A stretch of DNA of 64,000 bases, taken from positions 220,791-284,790 of the forward strand of contig MNCI01037673.1 of the NCBI GenBank assembly GCA_015680685.1, in the 5' to 3' direction. How positions within the stretch are numbered: the first letter of the stretch is position 1; every line of letters starts with the position of its first letter. This document shows, one piece after another, positions 11,000 through 23,232 of the stretch. Position numbers and translations under genes: made by a program. The notes under the pieces were generated by a model that did no database searches, was not told the origin of the DNA, and saw only the letters and a program-made list of their open reading frames with translations. The stretch is from Gnetum montanum (taxonomy: Eukaryota > Streptophyta > Gnetopsida > Gnetales > Gnetaceae).

Positions 11000-11780
11000 A
11001 CTTATTAGAAATGGTACATTAATGGATGATCTTTTCACAATAAATTTACAAAATAAAACTTCTTATACTTCTATGCATGTTCATGATAGTGCTGGTGTTA
11101 AGAGATGTGTTATGAATGAAGAATCGTCTATGTTATGGTATCATAGATTAGGAAATATCTATATTGAGAGAATAAAGAGATTAGTAAATGATGGAGTACT
11201 TAGTATCCTAGATTTTACTAACTTTGACACTTTTGTAAACATCATAAAGGGGAAATAGACCAATATGTCAAAGAAAGGTGCCAAGAAGAGTTCAGACATA
11301 TTATAGATCATACATATGGATATTTGTAGTCTAGATATGGACGCATATGGTCAAAGGTATTTCATTACTTTTATCAATGACTAGTCATGATATATGTATC
11401 AAAACCTACTTCATAATAAGAATGAAGCTTTAGATGCCTTTAAGGTGTTTAAGGCTAAACTAGATAAATAGTACTATAATCAAATAAAGATAGTGAAGTT
11501 TGATAGAGGTGATGAATACTATGATAGATATATTGATGATGGACAAGTGTCTGGTTCATTTGCTAAAGTTTCTTCAAGAACATGACATTGTTGCCCAACA
11601 CATTATGCCTAGTTCTCCATACTAGAATGGTATGGTAGAAAGAAAAAACCAAACATGATTAGACATAATGCAAAGTATTCTTAGCAACTCCAAGTTTCCT
11701 AAGTTCTTGTGGACTAATGCTCTCAAGATGGCTATGTATATATTAGACTGAGTTCCAACCAAGGCTGTCTCAAAGACACC
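11000..11780 (+). pseudogene. Copia integrase
   Basis: The start of the integrase zinc-binding region is visible as LWYHRLGNI near 11130. The catalytic core follows, including HMDICSLD, a D/E segment around FDRGDEYY, and a match to the conserved N-G-M-V-E-R-K-N region near 11625, here altered. Stops at several Trp, Arg and Gln positions and probable frameshifts break it. The integrase would insert the cDNA copy into the genome. Confidence 0.75.
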
Positions 11781-12313
11781 ATTTGAATTATGGAAAGGTT
11801 GGAAACTAAATTTGTGACATATATGTGTTTGGGGATCCTCATTTGAAGTAAGTCTATAATCCATAAGAAAAGAAGCTAGATCCAAGGATCACAAGTGGTT
11901 ATTTCATTGGGTATGCCAAACGATCTAAGGGATACAGATTTTATTGTCTATCACATACTATTAGGTTTTTGGAATCAAGGAATGCTAAATTTCTCAAGAA
12001 TGGCTCGATTAGTGGGAGAAATTGATCTTGGAACACTATTCCATAGAAAGATCATGTAGGTGTCCAATAGTCTACTTCAAGTGAAAGACTTATTAGTGTG
12101 CACAACATGACTAGAGCACAAATGCATGATGAATAACAACTAGTCATTGAAGTTTCATAGACTGTTGATCAAGAAGCAATAGATCCAACTAAACAACAGA
12201 TACTAGAACATGTTGAATAGCCTATTGAACATCATGCTCCTCAGGAGAATGATGAACCAACACTAAGAAGATTTACTAGAGTAAAGGGAGTAGTAATTCC
12301 TAGTAACTATATA

Positions 12314-13918
12314 ATGTATCTACAAGAGTCTAACTATAACATAAGAGCCAAAAATGATCCTGAAACATTTTCAATAGCCATGATTTGCAAGGAATATTAC
12401 TTGTGGTATGATGCCATGAAAGATGAGATGAACTCTATGTCATCTAATGAAGTTTGGGATCTTGTCAAGTTGCTTAATGGTGTAAAACTATTGAATGCAA
12501 ATGGGTCTTTAAGACAAAGAAAGACTCAGTAGGCAACATTGAAAGATATAAGGTAAGACTTGTTGCTAAAGGATTCACTCAGAGAGAGGGAATATATTAC
12601 ATGAAGACCTTTTCTCCTATATCTAAGAAGGACTCCCTTTGTGTGATTATGGCATTGGTTGCCCATTTTGATTTTAAATTACATTAGATGGATGTGAAAA
12701 CAACATTCCTTAATGGTGATCTAGGTGAAGAGGTTTATATGAAACAACCTAAAGGATTTTCCTCTAGTGATGGTGAGCAATTGGTATGCAAGCTTAAGAA
12801 ACTCATATATGGATTAAAACAAGCCTCGTAGTGATGGTATTTAAAATTCCATGATGGCATCACTTCATTGCATTTTGAAGAGAATAGAATGGATCAATAT
12901 ATATACCAAAAAGTTAGTGGAATGAAAATCTATTTCCTTGTCCTATATGTGGATGATATCCTTCTTGCAACCAATGATAATGAATTTCTATATAAGGTGA
13001 AGCAATTTCCATCTACGAACTTTGACATGAAGGATATGGGTAAGGCATCTTATGTCATTGGCATTAAGATCCATAGGGACAAATCTAGATGTATTCTGGG
13101 ACTATCACAGGAAACCTATATCAATAAAGTTTTAGAGAGGTTTCGAATGAAAGCTTATTCACTAAGTATAGCATCCATTGTGAAGGGTGACAAGTTCAAT
13201 TTGAACTAGTGCCTAGGAATGATTTAGAGAAAAGACAAATGAGAAACATTCCATGTGCTTAAGCTATTGGAGGCCTAATGTATGCTCAGGTTTGCACAAG
13301 ACCTAGAATTGCATCTATTGTGGGAATGTTGGATGGATATCAGAGTAATAAAGGCATTGACCACTAGAGAGTTGCAAAGAAGCTGATGAGATACCTTCAA
13401 GGTACAAAATATTACATGCTTATGTATAGATGAACTAACAATTTGGAGGTGATTGACTACTCTGATTTAGAATTTGCTCACTATGTTGATTAAAAANNNN
13501 NNNNNNNNNNNNNNNNNNNNNNNNNNNNNNNNNNNNNNNNNNNNNNNNNNNNNNNNNNNNNNNNNNNNNNNNNNNNNNNNNNNNNNNNNNNNNNNNNNNN
13601 NNNNNNNNNNNNNNNNNNNNNNNNNNNNNNNNNNNNNNNNNNNNNNNNNNNNNNNNNNNNNNNNNNNNNNNNNNNNNNNNNNNNNNNNNNNNNNNNNNNN
13701 NNNNNNNNNNNNNTATGGCTAAGAATAATAAGAGTAGAAATCAAAGTAAACAAATCAACATAAAGTACTTAGCCATAAGAGAATGTGTTAAGGAAAAGAA
13801 AGTGGTCATTGAGCATATAAGCATTGAATTGATGATAGTTGATCCTTTGAAAAAAGGAATTTCATTGAAGTGATTTAAAGATCATGTAGTTCAAATGGGA
13901 CTTAGTTCCCTAATGTAA
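12314..13918 (+). pseudogene. Copia reverse transcriptase and RNase H
   Basis: Reverse transcriptase motifs are present: MDVKTTFLNGDL at about 12690, KLKKLIYGLKQAS, and the catalytic YVDDILLATND at about 12945. RNase H follows from about 13260 (VCTRPRIASIVGML). It is cut by the N gap at 13497-13713 and resumes with INIKYLAIRE and ADP-like IVDPLKKGIS, ending MGLSSLM before a stop at 13916-13918. That tail is typical of plant Copia polyproteins. Numerous stops, mostly at Gln or Trp positions, inactivate the frame. Confidence 0.88.
13497..13713. other. Assembly gap (217 N)
   Basis: Run of N inside the Copia RNase H region. Open frames that cross it are artefacts. Confidence 1.
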
Positions 13919-14201
13919 TTTGTACTTGCAATTTTATAGTCTTAATTAAACTTTTATATAGTTGTGTTGTTTTCTCATATTTAGTTTGCGCATACAGTTA
14001 TTAGAGAAAATTCACATATGGAAAGACATAGAATGAACATTGGGTTTACTCATAAAGTTTAGTTACCATATAAGAAATTAAGTTTAAGAGATAATACATT
14101 ATAATACATGAAAGATAATACTCATCTTCAAAGGAATTATTGTCATGATTCATGTATTCATTTCTTGAAATTTGGGTTTGATGGATATTAATTTAAATAT
14201 G

Positions 14202-14218
14202 GAGATCAAGAGGGAGAA
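14202..14218 (+). promoter_or_regulatory. Copia polypurine tract
   Basis: GAGATCAAGAGGGAGAA directly precedes the LTR start TGTAAC. It is the expected plus-strand primer. Confidence 0.8.
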
Positions 14219-14687
14219 TGTAACCATTTATGGAAAAATCGATGGTTTGTAATAGTTCCATAAATGTGACCATTACAGAAAAACCAACTATTTGTAATGG
14301 TTCCATAAAAGTGACTGTTACAAAAAAAATCAATAGTTTGTAACAGTTACCAAAAGAGTGGTCTCATATTTGCCATTTAAACTAAAAGTTTAATAACTAA
14401 CATTTTTCTAGCCTATAAAATGTTCTTGATGGGAGAACAAAGGCATTGGAAGAAATCATAGTAGTGTTATAGTTTTGGTCCCTATCACAAACACTCAGAG
14501 TCTGCATACACCATCATTGTTGAGCGTCAGTGTGATAGAAGAATCAGAACACTCATCATAACAAGTTCACGCAAAGGCATCAATGGTTGGAGGTTAGTTT
14601 TGATTTATCTCTACATATTTAATTCCTTGTCCAATTTGGTTATTCTATCATCTAGCTAATGTTTTTTGCACAATTGTTTTTCCAACA
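14219..14687 (+). repeat. Copia 3' LTR
   Basis: Starts TGTAACCATTTATGG and most likely ends TTTTTCCAACA at 14687. Its first 140 bp hold three imperfect tandem repeats of about 47 bp, starting near 14219, 14265 and 14312. Each contains a (G)TAACC/GTTAC element and a TTTGTAA(C/T)GGTTCCATAAA-like half. The right edge is inferred from the CA ending. No matching 5' LTR is in the window. Confidence 0.75.
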
Positions 14688-16387
14688 ATCATAACATTTT
14701 GCCAGATACATTGCTCTAGTTTTCAACATTTCTAGTGAGCAAGTTACATCCCCGGCAATTTTCGTGTCACTTTTTTTCAACCCCACAAGCCTCATTGCCA
14801 TTGTAGAAAAGCATGTTTATGAATGTACATGTTTTTCATCTATATTTACATGCTTTTGGAATATTTATAGTAATTGAATATTATGTTACTATAGTTATCA
14901 ATTTTCTCTTCCATTGAAATTTGAAAAACAAAAACTCTTTTTCCTCCATCATGTGCTAGTCATTTTTCTTTCTTATTATTTGCCCTATTCTTGTGTAGAT
15001 ATGTTAAATTTTCCACTATAATCAACTCATATAAGGCATAAAATTGAAGGATTTTTCTTTTTGTTTGTTAAAATGTGATTTTCATCTACATCTTTACTTC
15101 GTTATCTATCATTTAAAGCAAAAAATTTGTAAATTCAAAGCTTCAAAATGTTTAGTTTATTATAATATTTCATAAAAAGGTATGTTTTATTTTTTAATCA
15201 TGCATATTATTTAAATATATTATTTAATAAAATCCTGATTTCTTGTTATCATTGATTTACTAATTGTATATAGGACTTATATTTTAAAATATTTGATTTG
15301 GGATCATATGTCTTGAATAAGGTAAAATATTAGTTAAAATGGCATAGAAAAACCTAAATGTGTCTTCTATGTGATGATATATGTAGCACTTGTACCATAA
15401 ATGGTATAAAGTTCTATATTGTCAATTTTAAAGGCATTAGAATTGAGATAGTTTTTAAAACATTAGAATTGCAAATAACCTAAAAATGTTGATAGAACAC
15501 TTAGAAAATAGGTCATAGACATCATCTTAGCAATATTAATTTCATCACAAAAGTTGATGCACCTTCCTAAATCATGTCTTTGTTACCAATATTGTTATTA
15601 AGGGAACCATGGTTAAATTGGAACATGTTTTAATCTACAACATAAAATTAATGGTTTTATAATTTGAATCAAGACAAGTGGCATACTTAAGACATATTTA
15701 ATGGTATACCTTGGCCAAGTTTATTCATGTTTTGGTTACGTTTAATCAAATCATTATGATTCAACAATCTCATTGCTGATTAAAAATCATTACTAATTCA
15801 AAAATTAATAACAATAAATTAATAATTCATTAAAAATCCACATGTAAGCTTGTAATAATGTGTCTTAAGTCATGTATGCTTTAGCAGATGCCTTTATGTT
15901 GGGCAATAACATGCACCGTATTATGAAAATTAGCATTGTGAAGGCTTGTGACCCTATGAAACTCTCCATAGCATATCTTTGTGAACTGATTGTGGCCACA
16001 CATATTATGTTCATGCCCATCATGCTTATGCCATTATGCCCATGATAAAAGCCCATGATGAAAAAGAAGCCATTAGTTTCATTAGAAAATTGAAATGAAA
16101 TGGTTACGTGGCTTTAGCCACATCATAAGAGATCATAGCCAAAATGAACTGCTTCCATTTCTAGATGCGCTATAGATGATCACATATGTTGCACCACTGG
16201 TGAATTGTAATTCATCTTAAGATTTAAACCTTTAAAAATACACGTCAGGCCAATACATAGGTTAGGTTCATCAAATTCAATTATGCTAGGTGTCATATAA
16301 GAGTTTACATCAAGTAGGTAGCTAAAGGTAAAATTTTGTATTTTTTATCAATGAACTTCTTTTTACCTTGTTTTAGATTTTAGGGGG
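14688..16387. other. Unassigned AT-rich DNA
   Basis: No ORF, domain or LTR is recognisable on either strand. This stretch separates the Copia LTR from element C. Confidence 0.5.
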
Positions 16388-17339
16388 TGATGAGTGACAG
16401 GCACCCCTATGCCCAACCATACAAATCACAAGCATTCACACATGATCTAATCAAATTATATGGATGGGACTAGTTGTGGCATCTAGATTGTTAAGCATTG
16501 ATCACAAGACATTGTCTTCCCACTAGGACTAGTGGTAGCTTTCTCACATATGATTTAGTCCAAAGTGAGGCATATGATAATTGATGTTATTAGGTTCTGA
16601 TTACTTCTAGTGAACATAAAGTAAATGAAGTGGTTTCTAAATATAAGTAACAATAAAAAAAATGTAATCTAGCCTAGAGTGATGAACATCTGGTCTTGGC
16701 TTATCGTACACATCTTGGGCTCATGTAACTATTACTAGGTTACCAAGCATTATGCTACTGGGTGAACCAAGCTATAACACTACTAGGATTACCAAATGAT
16801 TACACTTAAATGCTCGAAACTAGTCATACTCATTTCTCTTTACTAATAAACAAGAAAGTAAAGTCTTGAAAACATAAATAATTAAACTAAGAAAATAGTA
16901 AAAACTATGCTAAGTAAAATAGTAAAAATAAGTGGATGCTACAATGATGAAAAGAAATCTCAATCCTTATTTTTGGACATGGATTGTGCCCAAGTACACT
17001 TCACTTGAATAAAGATTCCACACAACTGCTCAATACCACACTGTGGCCATTCACCCTATCATTAAAACTATAAAATGAAACTGCAAGAATCTACCTAAGG
17101 TGGAATGAAAGTTCTTTAGATCATGTGCCCAAGTATTGTATTTATAGGCTACACACATCCCATGATATCGAATCTACGATGATGTAGATTATGCTACGAT
17201 ATTGAATATACAACATCATAGATATGATATCATAGTTAAGATATCATTGGTGGATAAAAATTGAATTTTTGTCAAATAGATGTGATATAGCATCAACGAT
17301 ATCCCATCAAGGATATCCAAGTCAACTGATGATTCATCA
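16388..17339 (-). repeat. 3' LTR of element C
   Basis: On the plus strand it runs from TGATGAGTGACAGGC to GATTCATCA. A TATA box (TATTTATA on this strand) is at 17139-17146. U3 holds several GATATC and GATATCAT palindromes (about 17160-17330). Confidence 0.9.
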
Positions 17340-17356
17340 TACCCCCACGACTAACT
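17340..17356 (-). promoter_or_regulatory. Polypurine tract of element C
   Basis: Reads GTCGTGGGGGTA on the minus strand, directly before TGATGA of the LTR. Confidence 0.8.
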
Positions 17357-17529
17357 AGAAACTCATCCTCAAGTGAACAAAAGGATTAACAAGTTCCTTA
17401 CAAAATATTAGGTAGGTATGGGATTTGATTGAATCTAACTATTGACTAACTTCTACTGCCATAGTGGTGACTACAAAAATGACATAGTTACATGAAAAAA
17501 AAAATTTAAAGTGGCATAATGTAGTTCAT

Positions 17530-18480
17530 ATTTTGGGCGGTGGTGGCTCTTCCATTAGCTTCTTCCCTTTGTCATTATGCTTCTAAAAAGTTTCTCCTCT
17601 TCTATCCTTGTCTTCTTTTTCCATATATCCTTTCTATTAAGTATGACATATAGACTCCTTCAAGTTTCACTATAGCATTGGCCTATTTGTTTTGCTAGAA
17701 TTGGTAGGTTTCTCCTAAGTTCCATTCACCATTTTTGGTTAGTGTGGGTCATAATGGAGATGCTTGGAGGTATATCTTCACTACTTCTAGAGCAGATTCT
17801 ATAAAGGGGCCAAAATTGAGTTCCACAATGATCGTGGACATGATCGATCTTCTTGGATGACTTGGAGGAAATTTGGTGATAGCATGAGGTACCATCCTTG
17901 TTTAGGTTCTTGTGGAATTTCTACCTCTCCTTGGGTTGAGTGCTATGTAGTAGGAGTTTCTTGATGAATGTTGTATGATTGAGCCTCCTTCTATGTGTGT
18001 TCTTCCTATGGGGTTTATTCCCCTGCTCAACCTCTCTCATAAAGTCTTGCTCTTTTGCTCTAGTGTTGTGAAGGTTCTCCTTCTAGTATCCTCTTTGGGA
18101 TCATTTGCAATCAACAAGGGTTTAGAATTATTAGGGTGTTCTTATCAATTCTTAATAGTTCTTTACCTTGCTCATACCCTTGGTCAAATCAAGTTCTTAT
18201 CTTATTATGATTGCAGAGTTCAAAAAATTTTCTGAAAGGAACCCCTTAGGTGTTATATTTTATAGTGAATTATGATCTTCTATTGTTTTCCTTACTTATT
18301 ATGGCCTAAAATAGTTGATATGGTCTATTAGGAGTATTATTTTAATCTTTTTGGCCTAAGTTTGATTGATTAACTTTAAGGTTCTTATTATCTCCTTATA
18401 CTTACCCTTTATAATATCTTCTAGGCATTAGAAATTTGTGGCTCAAAACTTAAAATTTTAGTTCACTTATATAATGCAAT
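17530..18480 (-). pseudogene. Remnant of the Athila-family downstream ORF in C
   Basis: At 17540-17640 the minus strand encodes EEPPPP preceded by an Asp/Lys/Arg-rich stretch. This matches the Pro-rich C-terminus of copy A near 4260 and sits at the same distance before the polypurine tract. Upstream (17640-18480) similarity is too weak to follow by eye. A polypurine-like CATTGGGGGGGAGAT (minus strand) lies at about 18482-18500. Confidence 0.4.
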
Positions 18481-18499
18481 GCATATCTCCCCCCCAATG

Positions 18500-20940
18500 C
18501 CTAAGTTGAGTGCTCCAAGATCACTATGATTTAAGAATTTTGGAAATTGAAGCTACAAGGCTGAAGTTATGGCCTTTGGAAGCTAGTGTGCAAGAGGGCT
18601 GAGGAAAAACTACAAAAACTTCTCTTACTACAAAATGAAATGTGAAAAATTTCACTAACTCCTACATGTATATATACTCTTTTTATATGCACGACATTAT
18701 AGATATGACATTGTAGGTGCTTACAACATCATAACTATGAGATTACCCTTAAAACATTCAAATTTTTCATTGATTTTTCTTTGAAAAAATGAGTTCAATG
18801 AAATGTCTGGAAGATGTAAATCTTGTTTAGAGGATCATAGGCCATGAGTGATGCACAGTATTCAACAATTTAGAATTCAAGGTTCATGAAGAAGGAATCT
18901 CGAGCAATGAAAATTTATAGTATGGATAAGAATGAATAATGAATTTCTTATGTATGGACAAATTATTAGATAATATGGGAAGTTTATTAGATGTTTTGAA
19001 AGGCATAGGATGATGTGGAATTGCTTGGTAAGTATGAAATACAAGAGTTATACAAGTGGGTCCTCCCCAAAGCAAACTCCAGCCCTTAATGCCCTTGTAT
19101 AACCATGCCTAAAAGTGTCCTTTGTCACTCAAAGAGTTGAATGTAAGATAAAATTTTTAGAAAAACACACATGTTAGTATTGCTAGATTGGGAAAATAAT
19201 GCTATATTATATAAAACCACAAGTTACGATTAAATATACAATGAGGTGAGATGGAATGTAGAAAGGATTGCTAAAATTAGGGCATGAGGTATCTTACCAT
19301 AGGCATAATGAATCGTTGTGTGTTACTAATGGTTAAAGTAATTATTAGCCCTTCTTTCTAAGATTCAAACCAAGTCCAAACCACTTTCTAGTGACATTCC
19401 ATTATTTCATCTCTTGGATTTACAACCATAAGACTACCACTATTGCAAGGAGCATTACCACTTAGTATATTTTCCAAGGGAGGAGTTTATTCATTGCACA
19501 TTTTATTTTTATTTTTTTTTATTCCTAAGGAGCTACCTACCTTCAAGCATGCGTAACATGTATTTCTAGTGGAACCCCCAAAAATTTATTCTATGCATGA
19601 GTTTTATTTTTATCTGTGTCAACCTTACCATAGGACTACCTTTGGGCATGGATAACATGTCTTTCTAGTGACATGGTAAGGCTGCACTTATTTTACTCTT
19701 ACACCCATTTTTCGTTAGATCTACAAGGATATAATACAACCCAAAAAACATGATAGAACTCATAGTAGTGATCCAAGAGAGTCCACAAATCCCCTTGATA
19801 TCAGTCCTTTGCATTCCCACTTGATTCTTCACCCTTTTGTCCAGGCATAATGATCATAAATTTATTCTTAACTTTATGATGGAAAGAATATCATTATTAT
19901 CATGATAAGAACCTCTTATTATTAGAATGGTTTGATGGATAGTTTGGTCTCATTGTATAGATAACTAGTCCCTTATGACTTGATAACATAGAGAAATCTT
20001 CACCTTATTGGACTACATGTTGCCTTTATTTGTAATGTGTCTTATTACTAATCACAATTATTCGCAAAGGGTTTGAAAACAAAGTATAAAAGAAATGAAA
20101 AAGATAGTAAAAATTGTGAAAAGTATAAAGAATGAAAAATGTTAAAAGAATAGAAAATGTGAAAGAATTGAAAGATATTAGAGAATTTCAAAAGTTTAAG
20201 AAATGAAAAGTATCAAAGAATGAGAAAAAATGAAAAAAATTGTAAAACAAAAATGAAATAGCACTTATTAATTCTAGAATCAAAGTAAGGTATCTTCCCC
20301 ATGACTGAACTCATGGGCGAGTGTTTAGAAAATGTTGCTTAGATCCCCTAGATCATACACTCTAGGTGGTTCACTTACCATCTTTATTGATTTAACTTTT
20401 GATTATTATCCCATGTAATCTTGATGGTAGGTGAGTTTTGATAATATAAGTACCTATTTTCTTTCCCTTTTGGTGTATGATTATGATTTATTAACTTTTT
20501 TAAGGTTTTCAATTGGAGTCATTTTCTTATATTTGGAATTAGTAAGTGGTTTAGATATTTCTATGCATGTTTGAGATGACTGTTGGTTCTCAACTAGTGA
20601 CCATAGGGTATCTTTTGATTTTTTGGCCTCTACTCTTTCTTTTACATACACTTATTCTTCATTGTTGTTGTGGACTAGGATGATGACTATGTTGGCTTTC
20701 TAGAATATCAGTCCACAACTACACCTTTATTTTTTAGTAGTAATGCATGAAATTGCTTATCTCTGCATAATGATAGGTTTATCTGTATGTTTTGCATTGG
20801 AGTGGTAATAGGTGGTGGCTCTTGTGTAGGATTGGGAGACATTATTTTGGTGAGGAAGGGTGTTGCACCTAGTTGGCCTTGTGCTAGTTTTATGAGCTAG
20901 TAGGTCTACAAGTTTTGTGCTTATGTGTGGGAACTATCCT
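18500..20940 (-). other. 3' noncoding region of element C
   Basis: Blocks match the 3' noncoding region of E on the same strand: GTGGGTCCTCCCCAAAGC (19049 and 48136), the TAACATGTCTTTCTAGTG-type block (19649 and 48588), and a long T-rich tract (20040-20280 against 49080-49230). Near 20300 a CATGGGGAAGAT sequence corresponds to E's GTTGTGGGGGAGATGG just after integrase. Sequence from about 20330 to 20940 is not recognised, and pol is missing at this point. No gene is visible. Confidence 0.6.
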
Positions 20941-20949
20941 AAAGAAACG

Positions 20950-21228
20950 ACATTTTAAAGACTATGGTTGAGATCTACTAGAATTATCATTTCTATGTAT
21001 GTTTGCAACACAAGTGGCATTTTGGTGCCAATCCTCCCTATGTTGTTGGTGATGACATATGATGGAGGAAAGTATGAAAATATTGAGGAGGTTGTAGAGG
21101 ATAAGAGGTTCAAGATGGTGATCCCATCGGGGATGTTGTGGGTTGATGATATTTAGGAGAGTGATAGTTGTGATTTGAGGTAGAGGAAGTAGAACCATTT
21201 GGAGAAATAGATTGTTGAATATAATATC
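20950..21228 (-). pseudogene. Element C gag C-terminal part (left of D)
   Basis: Pro/Ser/His/Gln-rich minus-strand sequence that corresponds to the C-terminal gag region of E around 53130-53460. It would join directly to 40712 once D and one ATATC copy are removed. It ends near the start of what would be protease, which is absent. Confidence 0.5.
21224..21228. repeat. Left target-site duplication of element D
   Basis: ATATC, identical to 40707-40711. Confidence 0.92.
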
Positions 21229-22895
21229 TGAAACACCACAAAATCTGGAGCTCCTAGGTCTCAACTGAAAATTTGGCTAAGTGTCAAAACTTGGCAAATT
21301 TTATTTAAGTGTTGAGATTACACTCCCACTATTGGGACTATGTTCTAGAGCATAGTCAATATAGTTGACATGGACAGTCTAGATCTGCAAAAGTTTTATA
21401 AGTGTCAACAGCAGCTACAAATTTTTCTAAGTATCCTGACTATGCTCTCTCTATTAGGAACTATGCTCTAAAGTGTAGTTAGCCTTTGGATGATCACTTT
21501 TGCAAATTTTCCTAAGTGGCAGGCTAGAGGCTATTGAGCATATATGGGATGGACAAAACGGTTTGGAAGATTTTCTAACTTTTGTTATTATGCTTCATAG
21601 CATGGCTAGCATAGTTCGCATGTAGGCATCAATTTTGCAAGATTTTTTAAGTGTTTGGGCTATGCTCTTCCTATTGGGACTATACTCTAGAGCATAGTTA
21701 GTTTACTTAGCACTAAACTTCACTTTTTTGCCAAATTTTCCTGACCCCTTGGGCTACGCTCTAGAGTGTAGCTAGCATAGCCATGCGAAACTGCCTTTAG
21801 AAGCCTTTAGAACTTAGCATCAGCCTACATTTCAGCTCCAACATTCCTTCAGCAAGCAACAAGTTTTGTCTCATTTGCACCCACCATTTGCCCCACCATT
21901 GGCCCTCAAGATGTACCTACACTCGACACCACTCAGAAAAGTGGTAGCATAGTCTTGGAGCATAGTGTCCAAAACTATACTATTTTGCATTATTTGTAGG
22001 TACTTTGTAGTCTATTCAGCACTCTCACACGTAGTCTTGGCAGCATAGTCATTGTTTGGTAGTCTCATAGAGTCCATTGGAGCACACCAACAAAACACCA
22101 TTTTGCTTTAGTGGGAGCATAACTGGGGTCAGCATACTCCCAACTATCCCTTTACCACATGGCACCCAATCCATAGCTCATGCTAACCCTAAGCCTATAA
22201 ATACCCTAGTTTTTCACATTCTAGTGGTTGCCATTTTGGCATTTTGATTAACATTTTCAAACATTCAACTAGCAAATTTGCTTTCCAAGCACCTTTACAC
22301 CTGAGCACACTTAGCACCATGATGAACTTTAGGACCCTAGTTGACACCATTGGATGCCTCCTAGCACACTACACATAACCAAAGCCTGAAGGACACTATG
22401 ATAGCCTGGCAGGCTTAAACTTCACGACGGACATCAGTCTTCACAACAAGATACCTTGAGACTGTGACTACACTGTCTATTGTACTTGTTTGTACACCGT
22501 GTACCTCCTCATCATTTCTTTACAGTTGACTACTCACCTCGCCTGGGTTTATGATGGTTTTGTCCTCCCTTTAGCTTACATTTTATGCATGTTTCACATT
22601 TTTTGCACATTTTTTGCATTTTACTCACATTTTCACTGTTCATGCATCTATTTGCACATTTGCACCTTTGTTTTTGCACGACTATGCTCACCTCCATGAG
22701 CACCATGGATACTACATAAACACCTTAAAGAAAAATTCATTATAACACTTGTAAGTCCCAGTTTGATCAACAAGACTATTTTGGACAACCAACTTCCATT
22801 TTCCAATAGGCCCTTGCATGGGGGTAGGGTTAAGGTTGTGTGACCACTAGCCTCTTGGAGTACCATTCCAACCTTCAACATTTTCAATCACTACA
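21229..22895 (+). repeat. 5' LTR of element D
   Basis: 1667 bp. U3 contains about six copies of a palindromic motif of the form CTATGCTCTAGAGCATAG, many paired with ACTATGCTC and with AAATTTTCCTAAGTGT blocks. A TATAAATA box lies at 22196-22203. The end CACTACA is fixed by the duplicated ATATC after the 3' LTR. Confidence 0.92.
22196..22203 (+). promoter_or_regulatory. TATA box in 5' LTR of D
   Basis: CCTATAAATACCC, conserved at 39979-39986 in the 3' LTR. It is the expected promoter of the genomic RNA. Confidence 0.75.
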
Positions 22896-22901
22896 ATTTT
22901 T

Positions 22902-22920
22902 TAGTGTTAGAAGGAGGGCC
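22902..22920 (+). promoter_or_regulatory. Candidate primer-binding site of D
   Basis: TAGTGTTAGAAGGAGGGCC begins 6 bp after the LTR and looks like a decayed TGGTGTTAGAAGG site. I could not match it to a tRNA from memory. It is not the tRNA-Asp type seen in C, E and F. Confidence 0.5.
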
Positions 22921-23232
22921 TTTGCCATTTCCTTCTTTGGTCATCCCTTAGTTGTTGCCTTGCATGCTCTCTATGCTCACTAAAGATTGGTCCCCGTTGT
23001 TGGTTCCCCTAGAACCCTACTTAACAACACTAGTGTTTACCTTAGTCAAAATTCTAGGCCTCTAGTAGAGTGTAGCTAGCTCCTGCATAGTGGGTGTAGT
23101 TGGCTCTAAGCATAGTCCTAGAGTTAGCCATTTTTCAACATATTTTTACTTAGTAATTTTTGCTATATTTTTACACTTAGCTATTTTTACTCCCTTCTTG
23201 CAAAATTAACCTTTTGCATTTCTCTTTGCATC

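Larger units (their letters stand above)
10471..14687 (+). mobile_element. 5'-truncated Copia-type LTR retrotransposon
   Basis: Domain order is gag zinc knuckle, protease, integrase, reverse transcriptase, RNase H, 3' LTR. Integrase before reverse transcriptase is the Ty1/Copia order. The 5' LTR and most of gag are absent, and the element starts within gag inside the LTR of B. Stops occur throughout. A 217-bp N gap lies in the RNase H region. Confidence 0.9.

Noticed and set aside
13474-13753. Open frames on both strands across the N run
   Set aside because: They are made of unknown bases; the true content is Copia RNase H on the plus strand.
16381-16390. GGGGGTGATGA read as a plus-strand polypurine tract and LTR start
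   Set aside because: The primer site and gag orientation show that the LTR here ends, not begins, a minus-strand element. The G run is the target duplication.
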